Shown one piece after another: positions 11,129 to 20,495 of a stretch of 44,725 bases of DNA. The stretch is from assembly GCA_016717325.1 (NCBI GenBank), contig JADKFV010000039.1, forward strand, positions 1-44,725. Reading direction: 5' to 3'. The DNA is from Bacteroidota bacterium (GTDB taxonomy: Bacteria; Bacteroidota; Bacteroidia; AKYH767-A; OLB10). The stretch's first letter is position 1, and every line of letters starts with the position of its first letter. The notes beneath the pieces are model-generated. The model was not told the DNA's origin. It did no database searches and saw nothing but the letters and a program-made list of their open reading frames with translations. The translations under genes and the position numbers were made by a program.

Positions 11129-11826
11129 TTATTTTGACAAAGCATCTTTAGTTACAATTCTACCATCATCCATTTCAATTATTCGTTGTGTATTTGTGCA
11201 AAGCTATTGTCGTGAGTTACTATCAAAAGCGTTTGATGATAAACGGATGTAAGTTCTTTAAAAATATCGAAAACGATGGCACTGTTGCGGCTATCGAGGT
11301 TGCCTGTAGGTTCATCGCCCATAATGATTAGCGGGTCATTGATCATAGCGCGTGCAATGGCTACACGTTGCTTTTCACCACCCGATAACTGATTGGCCAT
11401 TTTAAGAGCAAGCTTTTCAATGTCAAGAATTTTCAATAATTCCATTGCTTTATTTTCCAATTCCAGTGCAGATATTTTTTGAAGTTTCAATCCCGGCAAC
11501 ATAACATTTTTTAATACCGAAAACTCATTGAGTAAATAATGAAACTGAAATACAAAACCTATTTTTTCGTTGCGAATAGATGCCAGTTGCTTTTCGGTTT
11601 TGTGTTCCATCAACTCGCCATCAATAAAAAGTTTGCCGGTATAATCGGTATCCATAGTTGACAAAATATATAACAGTGTAGATTTGCCACAACCCGATTT
11701 GCCAATTACAGAAACAAACTCGCCTCTGTTAATTGAAAAATTTATATCCTTTAAAATATCGATTTTTACCGGATCGTAAAACGATTTATTTATCGATTGT
11801 GCTTCTAAAACTTTGGTGGCGGTCAT
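11129..11826 (-). CDS. ABC transporter ATP-binding protein, LolD/MacB-type (frameshifted near C-terminus)
   Basis: The open frame ends at 11179 (215 residues). Adding one base at the T3 run 11193-11195 continues the protein as TQRIIEMDDGRIVTKDALSK to a stop at 11129, the normal LolD-like C-terminus. It has all ATPase motifs: Walker A GKSGCGKST (42-50), Q-loop Gln94, signature LSGGE (147-151), Walker B LIIMGDE (166-172), and the switch His205. It is the energiser of the export system with the adjacent permease and HlyD-like adaptor (order adaptor, permease, ATPase), two bases after the permease. Likely substrate classes are lipoproteins, peptides or macrolide-like compounds; the sequence does not decide. 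Confidence 0.5.
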
Positions 11827-11827
11827 G

Positions 11828-13085
11828 TTATTTTCCTCTTATAATTACTACAGGATCTATAGCACTGGCCTTGCGTGCCGGAAACCAACCTGCAAAGTAT
11901 GTAGTAACAATAGCAAACACACCGGCTATTAAATAGTATTTAGGATTGTAATCGATGGGGAATGTTTTCACTGTTGGCAGTGCTGCAGTTACAAAGGGAA
12001 TTTGGTCAATTAAACTGCTGAGTAAAAATCCGAAAATATAACCGGCAAGAGCACCAAAAATTCCTATGCTTAACGCAATGGTGAGAAAAATCTTTTTTAC
12101 ATCCCCTCCCGAAAAACCGGTAGCTTTTAGTATGGCAATGGTGTCCATCTTTTCGTAAATCATCATGTTGAGAATGTTGTAGATGCCAAATCCTGCAACT
12201 ATTAAAAGTGTGATACCTACTGCGTAAGAAATTATTGAACGCACGTTGCTTCCCGTTTCGAATTGTGCATTCGCAGTTTGTATATCTTCGGCCGATATGC
12301 CGAATAATTTTCTGTATTCTATTGCCAGTGCTGGTGCCAGTGTTATGTCATACAATTTCACCTGAACATCGCTTATGTAGTTATTGGGTTTGCCCAGCAA
12401 TTTTTGTGTGGTGGTCATGCTTGCATAGCTTTGCACTTTATCTAAATCGGCCAGGCCCGATTGAAAATATCCTACAACTTTGAGTGGAAATCTTTCTCCA
12501 CTCGGTGTAACAACGGTAACAATATCGCCCATTTTTGCCAACATTTTATCGGCCGCACCTTTACCAAGTATCACGCTGTTTGTAACATTTTTCAAATCGA
12601 GATAATTGCCGGTGGTAACATAATCTTTAAAGAAAAAAAGTCTCGATTCCTCGTCCACATCTACTCCGTTTATTACACCATTCAAATCGATAGTTCCGAG
12701 GCTGTAAAATACCTGCGCGGCAATTTTGGGTGCCACACCTGCCACACGCTTATCTTTGTGCAACGTTTTCATTATTGCTTCTACGTCATATATTTCGGGG
12801 CGCATGTTTGCAGGCTTTATGGATTTTACAAAGTTGTGTGTTTCTTTATATTCTTTCCATCTGTTTATGGTTGCACTCGGTAGGTTTTATATCGTTGAAT
12901 AATCTTACATGCGCAGTGCGATTCAAAATCAAACCATCGAGTAAATGATTTAATCCATTCATAAAACTTAATAATGTAATAAACATGGTAATGCTAAATG
13001 TTACACCAATGGCGGCTATAAGTGTCTGTTTCCACCTTGCTAATAAAAGCGCTTTGGCAATATCAGGTATCAGGTTAAGTTTCAT
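11828..13085 (-). CDS. MacB/FtsX-family ABC permease (frameshifted)
   Basis: Composite of 12846-13085 (N-terminal 79 residues with the first membrane helix, LIAAIGVTFSITMFITLLSF) and 11828-12805 (325 residues). The frame changes near 12845-12850, and joining gives about 419 residues, the size of a MacB/LolC-type permease. It has one N-terminal helix, a large periplasmic MacB_PCD-like domain, then three helices (ISYAVGITLLIVAGFGIYNIL, IALSIGIFGALAGYIFGFL, YLIAGVFAIVTTYFAGW) ending PARKASAIDPVVIIRGK, a hallmark of FtsX permeases. The start overlaps the stop of the HlyD-like gene (ATGA), which shows translational coupling. Confidence 0.5.
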
Positions 13086-14170
13086 TTTTTGGGTAATATT
13101 AGTTTCGATGTACTGCTTATGCCTGATGTTATTTCTACATAGTCGTAATCCATCAGTCCGGTTTTTACATTTTGCAATTCGCCATTTTCAAGCATCACTG
13201 TTGTATCATTTATAAGATAACTGCGTGGAATAGTCAATGCATTTGGCTTGGTACTGATAACAATATTTGCTTCTACACTAAGGCCGGGGTAAAGGGTTTC
13301 AGGCTTTGTTTCGAAACTTGCTTCAGCCTTAAATGTGCGCGTGCGTTCGTTCATAATAGGATCAAGTGTTGTTAATTTTGCTTCGAACACTTTGTCTTTG
13401 TAGCTATCCATTCTTATAATAATTTGCTGTCCAATTTTTATGTCAACTATGTCATGTTCATCAATATTAAGCTCAACTAAAAAAGATGTTGCATCACCAA
13501 TTACTGCAATAGGTGTTTGACTTGTTACCAATTCGTTTTGCTCTTTCAGAATGCTATACACTCTGCCGTTCACTTCGCTTTTTATTAGTAAATCGCTTTG
13601 AAGAATTTTGCTGATGTTCAAATTATTTTTGCTTTGGCCCGAAGCAAGTTTCAATTGCTTTTGCAAATCATCGAATTTGTAAATGGCACTTTCGAGATTT
13701 GTTTTGGCGTTATCGAAGTTCAATTCTTTTTGTTCTAAATCTACCTTGGAGCCAATATTTTTTTGCCATAAATTTTTTTGCCGTTCAAAAAGAAGCGAAT
13801 CGGTAGCGAGTTTTTTTCGCGCAAGGGCTATAACGTTTTTTAAATATTCAAGTTTGTTTTTGTTGTTTATGTAATCTGCTGTTTGGGCTGCCAGTCTTGC
13901 GTTATCGGTACTCAGCCTTGCATTGTCGTTATTTAGTTGAAACAATGCATCGCCTTTTTTTATTGTATCGCCTTCTTTTACAAAAATGGTTTGCAGTATG
14001 CCACTCACTTTCGAAAACACCTGATACTGGTTTTGACTTTTGATAGTGCCCGAAGCATAAACCGATTCGGTTATACCTTTTGTTTCAGGAGAAATAGTTT
14101 CGGTTTTATTTTTACATGACGAAAAAATACATAAAACATAAACCAATAACAATAATTGAAATGCCCTCAT
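13082..14170 (-). CDS. HlyD/MacA-type periplasmic adaptor lipoprotein
   Basis: Intact 362-residue adaptor with a lipoprotein signal (FSSC, Cys19). It has the family order: a barrel-sandwich half (about 45-85, SKVSGILQTIFVKEGDTIKKGD), a long coiled-coil hairpin (about 86-185, rich in Lys, Asn and Leu), the second half of the lipoyl domain (SEVNGRVYSILKEQNELV) and a beta-barrel domain with YPGLSVEANI. It links an inner-membrane ABC permease to an outer-membrane channel, but no TolC-like gene is seen nearby. It is first in a three-gene operon and overlaps the permease by 4 bp. A 12-bp FNR-like palindrome lies about 70 bp upstream, suggesting anaerobic or NO-linked control. Confidence 0.5.
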   Translation of the reverse strand: MRAFQLLLLVYVLCIFSSCKNKTETISPETKGITESVYASGTIKSQNQYQVFSKVSGILQTIFVKEGDTIKKGDALFQLNNDNARLSTDNARLAAQTADYINNKNKLEYLKNVIALARKKLATDSLLFERQKNLWQKNIGSKVDLEQKELNFDNAKTNLESAIYKFDDLQKQLKLASGQSKNNLNISKILQSDLLIKSEVNGRVYSILKEQNELVTSQTPIAVIGDATSFLVELNIDEHDIVDIKIGQQIIIRMDSYKDKVFEAKLTTLDPIMNERTRTFKAEASFETKPETLYPGLSVEANIVISTKPNALTIPRSYLINDTTVMLENGELQNVKTGLMDYDYVEITSGISSTSKLILPKK

Positions 14171-14237
14171 AAAGTAGGAATTAAATTAAAAATAATTTAC
14201 CGGGCAAAAGTAAATTAAATTAAACTATACATTTATA

Positions 14238-14249
14238 TGATATATATCA
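14238..14249. promoter_or_regulatory. FNR/DNR-like palindrome upstream of the MacA-type operon
   Basis: A perfect 12-bp palindrome TGATATATATCA, which fits the TGAT-N4-ATCA core of FNR/DNR/CRP-superfamily operators. It is centred about 73 bp before the adaptor ATG and just past the 3' end of the dinB gene. The same 12 bases occur upstream of the nos genes. An A/T-rich palindrome can arise by chance, so this is an inference. Confidence 0.5.
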
Positions 14250-14252
14250 GTT

Positions 14253-14774
14253 TTATCCCAGCAATGGTAAATATTTTTCTTGCAAAACACCAAGGTGCCA
14301 ACGCTGATGTCCCGGCATAATAAAACCAATGGATGCAACTGAATATTCACCCTTGAATCCTTTGCCGGTATTGTTAAGCATTTCGGGTGTAAATGATTCG
14401 AACATAGCCTTAGCCGAAAGATGCGATAATTTTAATTCTTCAATCAAACTTTCTAAAGTTCGGTTGGTGGCTTGTGCAGCTTCTGCATATTGATCCTCAT
14501 CGCAAGGAGGAAGTTGTTGTGTTTCGCCTCTTGCAAATGCCATGGCGCGAAAACAAAACAAGCGCTCCATATCTATCAAATGTTGTAGCATGTCTTTCAA
14601 TGTCCACTTGCCCGGTGCATAAACTGTGTCGCCCAGTGCTTTCCATTTTTCTATTGGCGCATTGTTTAACTCATCAATGCTTGTTTGCATTGCTTGCAGT
14701 AATTCAACATCATCACATTTATTAATGTAGCGATCGAAATATTCTGGTAATGATTTTAATTCTGAACGTTTCAT
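14253..14774 (-). CDS. DinB-family protein
   Basis: Intact 173-residue protein of the DinB/YfiT four-helix-bundle family. Metal-binding His residues expected for the family are visible in the LKDMLQHLIDMERLF helix and the C-terminal PGHQRWHLGVLQEKYL helix (the HxxxH-like pair). The segment W-T-L-K-D-M-L-Q-H-L-I-D is the most diagnostic. These proteins are metal-dependent, probably thiol- or small-molecule-transferring enzymes of the cytoplasm; the exact reaction is unknown. It stands alone on the minus strand, with a REP-like hairpin in the gap upstream. Confidence 0.5.
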   Translation of the reverse strand: MKRSELKSLPEYFDRYINKCDDVELLQAMQTSIDELNNAPIEKWKALGDTVYAPGKWTLKDMLQHLIDMERLFCFRAMAFARGETQQLPPCDEDQYAEAAQATNRTLESLIEELKLSHLSAKAMFESFTPEMLNNTGKGFKGEYSVASIGFIMPGHQRWHLGVLQEKYLPLLG

Positions 14775-14840
14775 ATAGATTATTAATTTAAGTTTATTTC
14801 AGTTAATGTATTGATTGCGTTGATAAGGACAATTGGGTGC

Positions 14841-14880
14841 ATGCGCGTAGAGACGCCAAATTGGGCGTCTTTACGCGCAT
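14841..14880. repeat. REP-like palindromic hairpin
   Basis: Two 17-bp arms (14841-14857 and 14864-14880) are inverted copies with one mismatch that would be a G-U pair in RNA, with a 6-base loop. The arms are G/C rich (GCGCGTAGAGACGCC) in an otherwise A/T-rich genome. There is no T run, so it looks more like a mobile palindromic (REP/MITE-type) unit than a terminator. It sits between the M1-like gene and dinB. Confidence 0.5.
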
Positions 14881-14928
14881 AATTGGTAGCATCCATTTGA
14901 TATCGCAATGTTTACCATTTCGTTTTTT

Positions 14929-17550
14929 TCATTTTTTAATCGCCTCCATAAATTGTGCTTCATAATTATTTATAGCTGATATTAATTTTGTATCATTTTT
15001 AAATTTAGTTTTCAATAATTCAAATGCTTCTTTACCGCGTGGGTCGGCAAGATTAATAATAAGTATTACATTATTGAAAATTCCTTCCACATCGTTTTCG
15101 TTCATCGATTTTTTAAACCTTTCAAATACAACTGGAAAAGCATCGTGCGATTTCCCAAGCGAAGCAATTAATTGCACTGCAAATACTCTGTAATCCCAAA
15201 TAGAGAAATCGGGCAGTCGCCAACGTGGCAATGTTAAATCGGACAATGCTTTGTAAGCTATGTCATATCCGCGCGGGTCGCCCAGTTCTTTTAAACCTGA
15301 CAAAGCGCACAATAAACTTTGACTTTTCATCGATGGTTTGTCCACTAATTTTGACAACGCATCAAAGGCTTTTGCACTCTTTGTTTTACCCAATGCGATT
15401 GCTGCAGTATTTATTACTCTGTCACTCTTATCATTGAGAGCATTTAAATATATGTCTACATACTTTTCATCTTTTGTTGTACCAAGAAAATTAATTAGTG
15501 CAGCGCGGGTCCATGATTCATCTTTTTTAATTCCGGCTAACAACATCGAAATAGTTTCATCATCCATTTTAAAAATGCCGGATGCAGTTAAAGCCCGCAA
15601 TTGAAAAATTGCTGCCGCACGCAAGCGCCAATAAGCATCACTCATCACGACTTTGCGAAATTCAATTTTTATTTTATTTTTATTTTCTTCTGTTGTTTTT
15701 TCGTCCTTAGCAATATCGGCAAGAGCAACTACTGCCGATTGTCGTGCAAGAATGTCTTTGCTATTTTGCAATTGATTTATCAATTCGTCAAAAGTTTTTT
15801 CAAAAGTAGTTTCACATATCCATGTGTTTTCGAAATTGAAATTTATAAATCCTGGTTTTGTTTGATTATCGAATGTATAAATATTTTCCGGCTTTGCTTG
15901 AATTGTAATTTGTTCCAAACGACCATCAATTTCAATAATCATTTTACCTTTAAAATAATCTGATTGAGGATATTCGTTTTTTGTGTCAATTGTTTGCGTT
16001 TGCTTTATATTTATTGTGATTTGTTTTTTTGTTTCATCATAATTTTGTGTCACTTCAAAAACAGGATGTCCCATTTTGTATATCCACTGTTGAAAAAACC
16101 AATCCATTTTTTCGCCACTTGCTTTTTCAACTGCGTTTTGAAAGTCCTTTGTTGTTACAAGTTTATTTCCATTCTGTTTTACATATAATTGCATTGCTTG
16201 CCAAAATTTTTCATCACCCAATTGCTTTCGCAGCATATGCAAAACAAGACTTCCACGAAAAGTAGCGTAATTATCTCCCGTAAAACTTGCAGTGTTTTCA
16301 AAATGTTGTGTCACGATAGGATGACGATACCCGGCACTCCAATCTCCAAAATATGAGGGTATATCATAAGCTGCATGTTGAAACATTAAAAATTCTTCAC
16401 AGCCATTTTTCTGTTCATTGTACAAGCAATTAAAATAATGTGCAAACGATTTGTTTAGCCATGCATGGCTCCAGTCTTTTGCTGTGATATAACTGCCAAA
16501 CCATTGTTGTGCCAATGCTTCGGCCTCGGTTAAATCCCATAAGTAAAAAAAGTCGGCATGAGTGCCATAGTCGTCCACCATGTTTTCGGTGATGGTTGAA
16601 AATGTTGTATTGCTCACAAAGGTACCCACATCTTGTACAAATGTTTGGGAATAATTTGCATAAGGATATTTTACTCCGGTGGCTTGCGAAAAGTATTGCA
16701 TCATATCGGGCAATCGAACAACCGTAGTTTCTATTGCATCTTTTTCTTTTGCATATCCGTAGTTGTGAAGGGTAACTCCTTCAAAATTTTGTACCACATC
16801 AACATACTCACTTATAACAAATGCAGTTAAATAATTTGAATAAGGCGTATTCATTTTGTAATACATAGTATGTGTGCCATCGGAATTTATTTTTGTATTT
16901 ACTAGAGTGCCATTCGAAATCACAGCTAAGCTTTTATCGACTGTAGCAGTAAACTCTGTTGTGCGTAAATCATCGGGTGCATCGTAACATGGAAGCCAAT
17001 ATCTGTTCGACTCAGGGTCGCCCACACTGTAGATTTCTTTCGGTTTCAGAGGGTCGTTTGATGTAGGTTGTGAGAATCGCAAGCCTTTGCCTAAACTACC
17101 ACTAAGGCTCAGCGGGTCGATGTTGTTTACATAATTTGTATGATAATCTATTTTTATAATTAGTTCTTCGTTAGCTTTATAATTACGATTTAAATTTACT
17201 GTGAGTGCATCATTTTTATCACTTCCATCGTAATCGAATTTTAGTGATGTTCCATCAGCAAGCTTTATCGAGTTGATAGTTAGCATACCAGCGTCCAAAT
17301 TTATTTTATCTGTTGCAAGTAATGTGGATAGTGTAATAGTGGCTGTACCAAAAGCTTGTTTTTTATTCCAATCGAATTGCAAGTCGAGTGCTATGTGTTT
17401 TACATCAATGTTTTGAATCCGTTTAGCATTCAACGGTGGAAGTTTAATTATGCTGTCATTTTGTTGTGCAATTAAATTGAAATGGAAGAGGAATGCAATT
17501 AGAAATTGAAAATTGAAAATTAAAAATTTGAAATTGAAAATTGGCTTCAT
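14929..17550 (-). CDS. M1 aminopeptidase homologue lacking zinc ligands, with HEAT-like C-terminus
   Basis: Intact 873-residue secreted protein (signal peptide 1-29, ending LIAQQ). The N-terminal saddle domain and the catalytic fold of M1 metallopeptidases are clear: YWLPCYDAPDD (184-194), a TEN remnant of the GAMEN motif (321-323), QQWFG (348-352), then WLNKSFAHYF (364-373). The HExxH site reads EALAQ (344-348), so both His and the catalytic Glu are gone. The third zinc ligand, normally Glu in WLNEGFA, is Lys367, at the correct spacing of 19. From about residue 590 to the end there are HEAT-like helical repeats (SVVALADIAKDEK, TAAIALGKTKSAKAFDALSKL). It is therefore probably a pseudoenzyme, perhaps a binding or scaffold protein. 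It lies 17 bp downstream of the GNAT gene. Confidence 0.5.
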   Translation of the reverse strand: MKPIFNFKFLIFNFQFLIAFLFHFNLIAQQNDSIIKLPPLNAKRIQNIDVKHIALDLQFDWNKKQAFGTATITLSTLLATDKINLDAGMLTINSIKLADGTSLKFDYDGSDKNDALTVNLNRNYKANEELIIKIDYHTNYVNNIDPLSLSGSLGKGLRFSQPTSNDPLKPKEIYSVGDPESNRYWLPCYDAPDDLRTTEFTATVDKSLAVISNGTLVNTKINSDGTHTMYYKMNTPYSNYLTAFVISEYVDVVQNFEGVTLHNYGYAKEKDAIETTVVRLPDMMQYFSQATGVKYPYANYSQTFVQDVGTFVSNTTFSTITENMVDDYGTHADFFYLWDLTEAEALAQQWFGSYITAKDWSHAWLNKSFAHYFNCLYNEQKNGCEEFLMFQHAAYDIPSYFGDWSAGYRHPIVTQHFENTASFTGDNYATFRGSLVLHMLRKQLGDEKFWQAMQLYVKQNGNKLVTTKDFQNAVEKASGEKMDWFFQQWIYKMGHPVFEVTQNYDETKKQITINIKQTQTIDTKNEYPQSDYFKGKMIIEIDGRLEQITIQAKPENIYTFDNQTKPGFINFNFENTWICETTFEKTFDELINQLQNSKDILARQSAVVALADIAKDEKTTEENKNKIKIEFRKVVMSDAYWRLRAAAIFQLRALTASGIFKMDDETISMLLAGIKKDESWTRAALINFLGTTKDEKYVDIYLNALNDKSDRVINTAAIALGKTKSAKAFDALSKLVDKPSMKSQSLLCALSGLKELGDPRGYDIAYKALSDLTLPRWRLPDFSIWDYRVFAVQLIASLGKSHDAFPVVFERFKKSMNENDVEGIFNNVILIINLADPRGKEAFELLKTKFKNDTKLISAINNYEAQFMEAIKK

Positions 17551-17567
17551 GTGTGTTGCTATTAAAT

Positions 17568-18041
17568 TTATTTTATAAGATTATTTATTGTGGCTTCGTC
17601 TACATACAGGCGAAGTTTTTCTTTTGATGTGGCACCTATTCGGTAATAAAATTTTATAGCACGCTCATTAAATACAGGAGTTTGCCATTGCATAATTTTA
17701 CAATTATTGTCGCTGGCTGCTTTCGCAATTTCTTTAACCAGTGCTTCTCCAATTCCTAAGCTTCGAAATTGCGGTCGCAAGTAAAGGCAATCCATATGTG
17801 CATATAGTTCTGCATCCCAAGTCGACATTTCGAAAGAGTATGTTGCATATCCTAAAATTTGATTTTCGCTTTCTGCAATCAGACAAAATAACTTTGGGTT
17901 AGGTCCAAATAGAAATGGAAATAATTTTTCTGCCTTGCCGGTAGCATCATAATTTGCTTTTTCATATTCGGCATGTTCGGCACATAGTTTTATTATTTCA
18001 GTAATGTCTTTTGAGACGGCTTTTCTTATTTTGTAATTCAT
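17568..18041 (-). CDS. GNAT family N-acetyltransferase
   Basis: Intact 157-residue GNAT domain. It opens with YKIRKAVSKDITEIIKLC, typical of the first strand and helix. Motif A, which binds acetyl-CoA, reads LYLRPQFRSLGIGEALVKEI (the R/Q-x-x-G-x-G/A signature). The C-terminal NERAIKFYYRIGA is motif B. It transfers an acetyl group to an unknown amine; the size and Asp/His-rich middle resemble diamine-acetyltransferase-like members, but that is only a resemblance. It starts 2 bp after the orphan gene upstream, so the two are probably cotranslated, with the M1-like gene downstream. Confidence 0.5.
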   Translation of the reverse strand: MNYKIRKAVSKDITEIIKLCAEHAEYEKANYDATGKAEKLFPFLFGPNPKLFCLIAESENQILGYATYSFEMSTWDAELYAHMDCLYLRPQFRSLGIGEALVKEIAKAASDNNCKIMQWQTPVFNERAIKFYYRIGATSKEKLRLYVDEATINNLIK

Positions 18042-18042
18042 A

Positions 18043-18510
18043 TTAATCTTTATTTAAATGTTCATTGAGGTAAGATGTAAAGTCTGCATTTGCAGGATTG
18101 GATAGCACATGTTTAACCCATGCATTGCGTTCAAACCAAATTATTTCTAATTCCCACACACAGGTTATTATTCCTTTATCTGAGTATAATTTGAATTCGA
18201 TTTGGTCCATATTATTTGAAAGATATACTAACTGCTGTAACATATTATCATCTATCCACCAGTTGATGATGGCAAAACAACCTTCTTTACCTTCATGCAA
18301 AATCAGTGTGGCTATTTTATATGTTTCTAATGGATAGTTCGATGCATTTTTTAACCACTCGCTTATGTTTGTTTTTGCAATATCTATGGTCTCTTTTTTT
18401 ACAAATTCATTGTGTATGGAGATGCTGTAAATTTTTATTTTCCAGTTTCCACATTCATAGACTTCAAGAAATCTTATTGGCCGTGTGGTGTATTTATTAT
18501 TTATTGACAT
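18043..18510 (-). CDS. Hypothetical protein, cotranscribed with a GNAT gene
   Basis: A 155-residue soluble protein that I do not recognise. It has no signal peptide or membrane helix. It is rich in Trp and aromatic residues (CGNWKIKIYSISI, FAIINWWIDDN, CVWELEIIWFERNAWVKHVL), suggesting a compact alpha/beta fold. Its stop is immediately before the GNAT start, so a linked function (substrate or partner) is plausible but unproven. Confidence 0.5.
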   Translation of the reverse strand: MSINNKYTTRPIRFLEVYECGNWKIKIYSISIHNEFVKKETIDIAKTNISEWLKNASNYPLETYKIATLILHEGKEGCFAIINWWIDDNMLQQLVYLSNNMDQIEFKLYSDKGIITCVWELEIIWFERNAWVKHVLSNPANADFTSYLNEHLNKD

Positions 18511-18573
18511 TTTTTACTTTTAAACTGAAATTGCAACTTTCTTAACTTTGAACTTTAGTAACTTTCTCAACTT

Positions 18574-19491
18574 TTAAAACTTAATTATCCTGCTTACTTG
18601 TCTCTCACTTATAAGCCCACAATGCTTTGCAATTTGGCTTCGCGATATATCAGGGTTTTTGATGAGGGTATTTATTTTTTCTTTTCGTAATAGATTTACA
18701 TAGCCAATCACGGTATGGTTTGTTTCTTTCTTAAAAATTCGGCAAAAATTTCGATGACTCATATTGGCCATTTCGGCCAATTCATTTAGTGAATGTTTTA
18801 CATGCAAATTTTCCTGGAGATAGTCCTGCACTTTGTGGATGCCTTTGTGCATGTGTTGTCTGTTACTGAGGTAAATGCTTTGTTGAGATTCGTTGCCGTT
18901 GCGTCTGTTATACACTACCAGTTCGCGTGCAACTTTGTGAGTGAAATATTCACCTTTTATATTTGATAGAATTTGCAACGAAACATCGATTGCGGAATTT
19001 GCACCGGCACTTGTATAAATGTTATTGTCTTCAATAAAAATTATATTTTGTTGCACTTTGGCCTTGGGGAAATTAGATTGTAACTCATCGGTGCGTTTCC
19101 AGTGAGTGGTACATTTTCGGCCATCGAGAAGACCTGCCTTGCCAAGTAAAAAGGCTCCGGTACAAATAGCGCATATAGTTACACCTTTGGCATTTTGCGC
19201 AACAAGCCAGTTCAGCAACTCTTTGTCGGGATTGAACTTATTTGAAAATATATATTTGTAATCGGAACTAAGTACAATAAGAATATCTCCCTTGTTTAAT
19301 TTTTGCTTTTTATAATTTTCAATTTTCCCAAATGGTAAACCCATTGCCGATAGTACGTTTGGTTCACTAACACAAAATGATATATCAATTGACAAACCCT
19401 GATCTTTTGCCTCATAGAAAACTTGTGAAGCGCCTCCCAAATCTAACAGATTTGTATATGGCATTAATAGGAAAGATACTTTTGTTGGCAT
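18574..19491 (-). CDS. GlxA-type transcriptional regulator (DJ-1/PfpI plus AraC HTH)
   Basis: Intact 305-residue protein. Residues 1-190 are a DJ-1/PfpI-like domain (VSFLLMPYTNLLDLGGASQVFYEA; the elbow AICTGAFLLGKAGLLDGRKCTTHW, with Cys in the nucleophile position). Residues about 215-305 are an AraC-type DNA-binding domain (LNELAEMANMSHRNFCRIFKKET). This is the GlxA architecture, a transcription regulator sensing small metabolites. The last HTH segment (HCGLISERQVSRIIKF) ends early compared with most members, so the C-terminus may be slightly short. No obvious target is adjacent; self-regulation through the dyad about 105 bp upstream is possible. Confidence 0.5.
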   Translation of the reverse strand: MPTKVSFLLMPYTNLLDLGGASQVFYEAKDQGLSIDISFCVSEPNVLSAMGLPFGKIENYKKQKLNKGDILIVLSSDYKYIFSNKFNPDKELLNWLVAQNAKGVTICAICTGAFLLGKAGLLDGRKCTTHWKRTDELQSNFPKAKVQQNIIFIEDNNIYTSAGANSAIDVSLQILSNIKGEYFTHKVARELVVYNRRNGNESQQSIYLSNRQHMHKGIHKVQDYLQENLHVKHSLNELAEMANMSHRNFCRIFKKETNHTVIGYVNLLRKEKINTLIKNPDISRSQIAKHCGLISERQVSRIIKF

Positions 19492-19595
19492 CAGCTATTT
19501 ATTTATGGGCCAAAGGTAAAGCAAATATATTTACAGGAGGAGGCAAAGAATGGACATATCGTGCCAAATTGAAAAACTATGTTTTTTAAGTTTTA

Positions 19596-19642
19596 TATCA
19601 TAATAATTTCCGACTGCTAGCAGTTGCTTAATTATTATGATA
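19596..19642. promoter_or_regulatory. Nested inverted repeat upstream of the GlxA-like gene
   Basis: Perfect 13-bp inverted arms TATCATAATAATT / AATTATTATGATA (19596-19608 and 19630-19642) enclose a second perfect 12-bp palindrome ACTGCTAGCAGT (19612-19623). It lies between the end of the membrane-protein gene and the GlxA-like start. It could be an operator, a terminator of the upstream gene, or both; there is no strong T run. Confidence 0.5.
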
Positions 19643-19683
19643 CTACTAAACCAAAGCCTGGCATCGGCAACATATTGCTTATT

Positions 19684-20406
19684 TTATTTCTTTGTAATCA
19701 ATTGCCTAAAAGTAACCAAGTGCGAAAAAAGCACAATCGGAACTACAATGCAAGGCAACCAGATAAATGGAAAATATAAAATGGCAATATTAGGTTGGTC
19801 GAAAGCAAATTGTTGAAATGCCAGTGGGGCAGAAAAGATAGCATTAACAACAATATTAACAAGCAAAGCAAGACAAATAAAATTCCATGCGAGAATTGTT
19901 TTCTTGCCTATAGTTTGTTTTATAAAACCGAAGTAGTAAATAAATGGAGCCGTTATTCCGGACAATATATCAAAGTTGCGGCCTTCGAAAGTCATCAATT
20001 GGGGAACAGTTTGATGAACAAACAACAAGTACAAAACAACCTCTACCGGTATGCGTACTATATGCAAAAGAGTTAATGTTTTGATATCGAAGTTGTCTAA
20101 AAATATTCTTCCTTTTACATTGAGAAATAATATAAGCATCAATAGTAGAGTAGGGGGTAGTATAAAAATTATGCGTGGTGGCAAAGCAGAAGTATTTAAA
20201 TAAAATCCTGACAAGCTAAGTATTCCTTGTAAAATAAGCCATAGCAGAATTATTGCCAAAGCATATTTTGAGCGCTGTGACGCTTTATAGAAAAACCAAA
20301 CCGTTAAAGCTGTTGTAAGAATAAAAATAACACTAATAAAAACCGGTAAATTTTCCATTATAATATTATGGGCAAAGGTGTAAATTGTTTTTGAGTCTGG
20401 TACCAT
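19684..20406 (-). CDS. Multi-pass membrane protein of unknown function
   Basis: 240 residues with about seven hydrophobic helices (for example LPVFISVIFILTTALTVWFF, YALAIILLWLILQGILSLS, IIFILPPTLLLMLILFL, ILAWNFICLALLVNIVVNAIF, FPFIWLPCIVVPIVLFSHLV). No family motif is recognised. Met17 (MENLPVF, start at 20358) at the edge of the first helix is a likelier true start than the upstream Met. It is a single gene, followed by the nested inverted repeat. Function unknown. Confidence 0.5.
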   Translation of the reverse strand: MVPDSKTIYTFAHNIIMENLPVFISVIFILTTALTVWFFYKASQRSKYALAIILLWLILQGILSLSGFYLNTSALPPRIIFILPPTLLLMLILFLNVKGRIFLDNFDIKTLTLLHIVRIPVEVVLYLLFVHQTVPQLMTFEGRNFDILSGITAPFIYYFGFIKQTIGKKTILAWNFICLALLVNIVVNAIFSAPLAFQQFAFDQPNIAILYFPFIWLPCIVVPIVLFSHLVTFRQLITKK

Positions 20407-20495
20407 TGCTCAAATATTTAATTCGTAAGTAGTTTGTATATTAGAAGAATAATAATTGCAAAAGTTATAGTTGTCAAAAGTATGGAAACCTTTAT

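Noticed and set aside
17501..17550. Tandem AAATTGAAAATT-type repeats at the start of the M1-like gene as a regulatory array
   Set aside because: They simply encode the Phe/Asn-rich hydrophobic signal peptide (FNFKFLIFNFQFL) in an A/T-rich genome.
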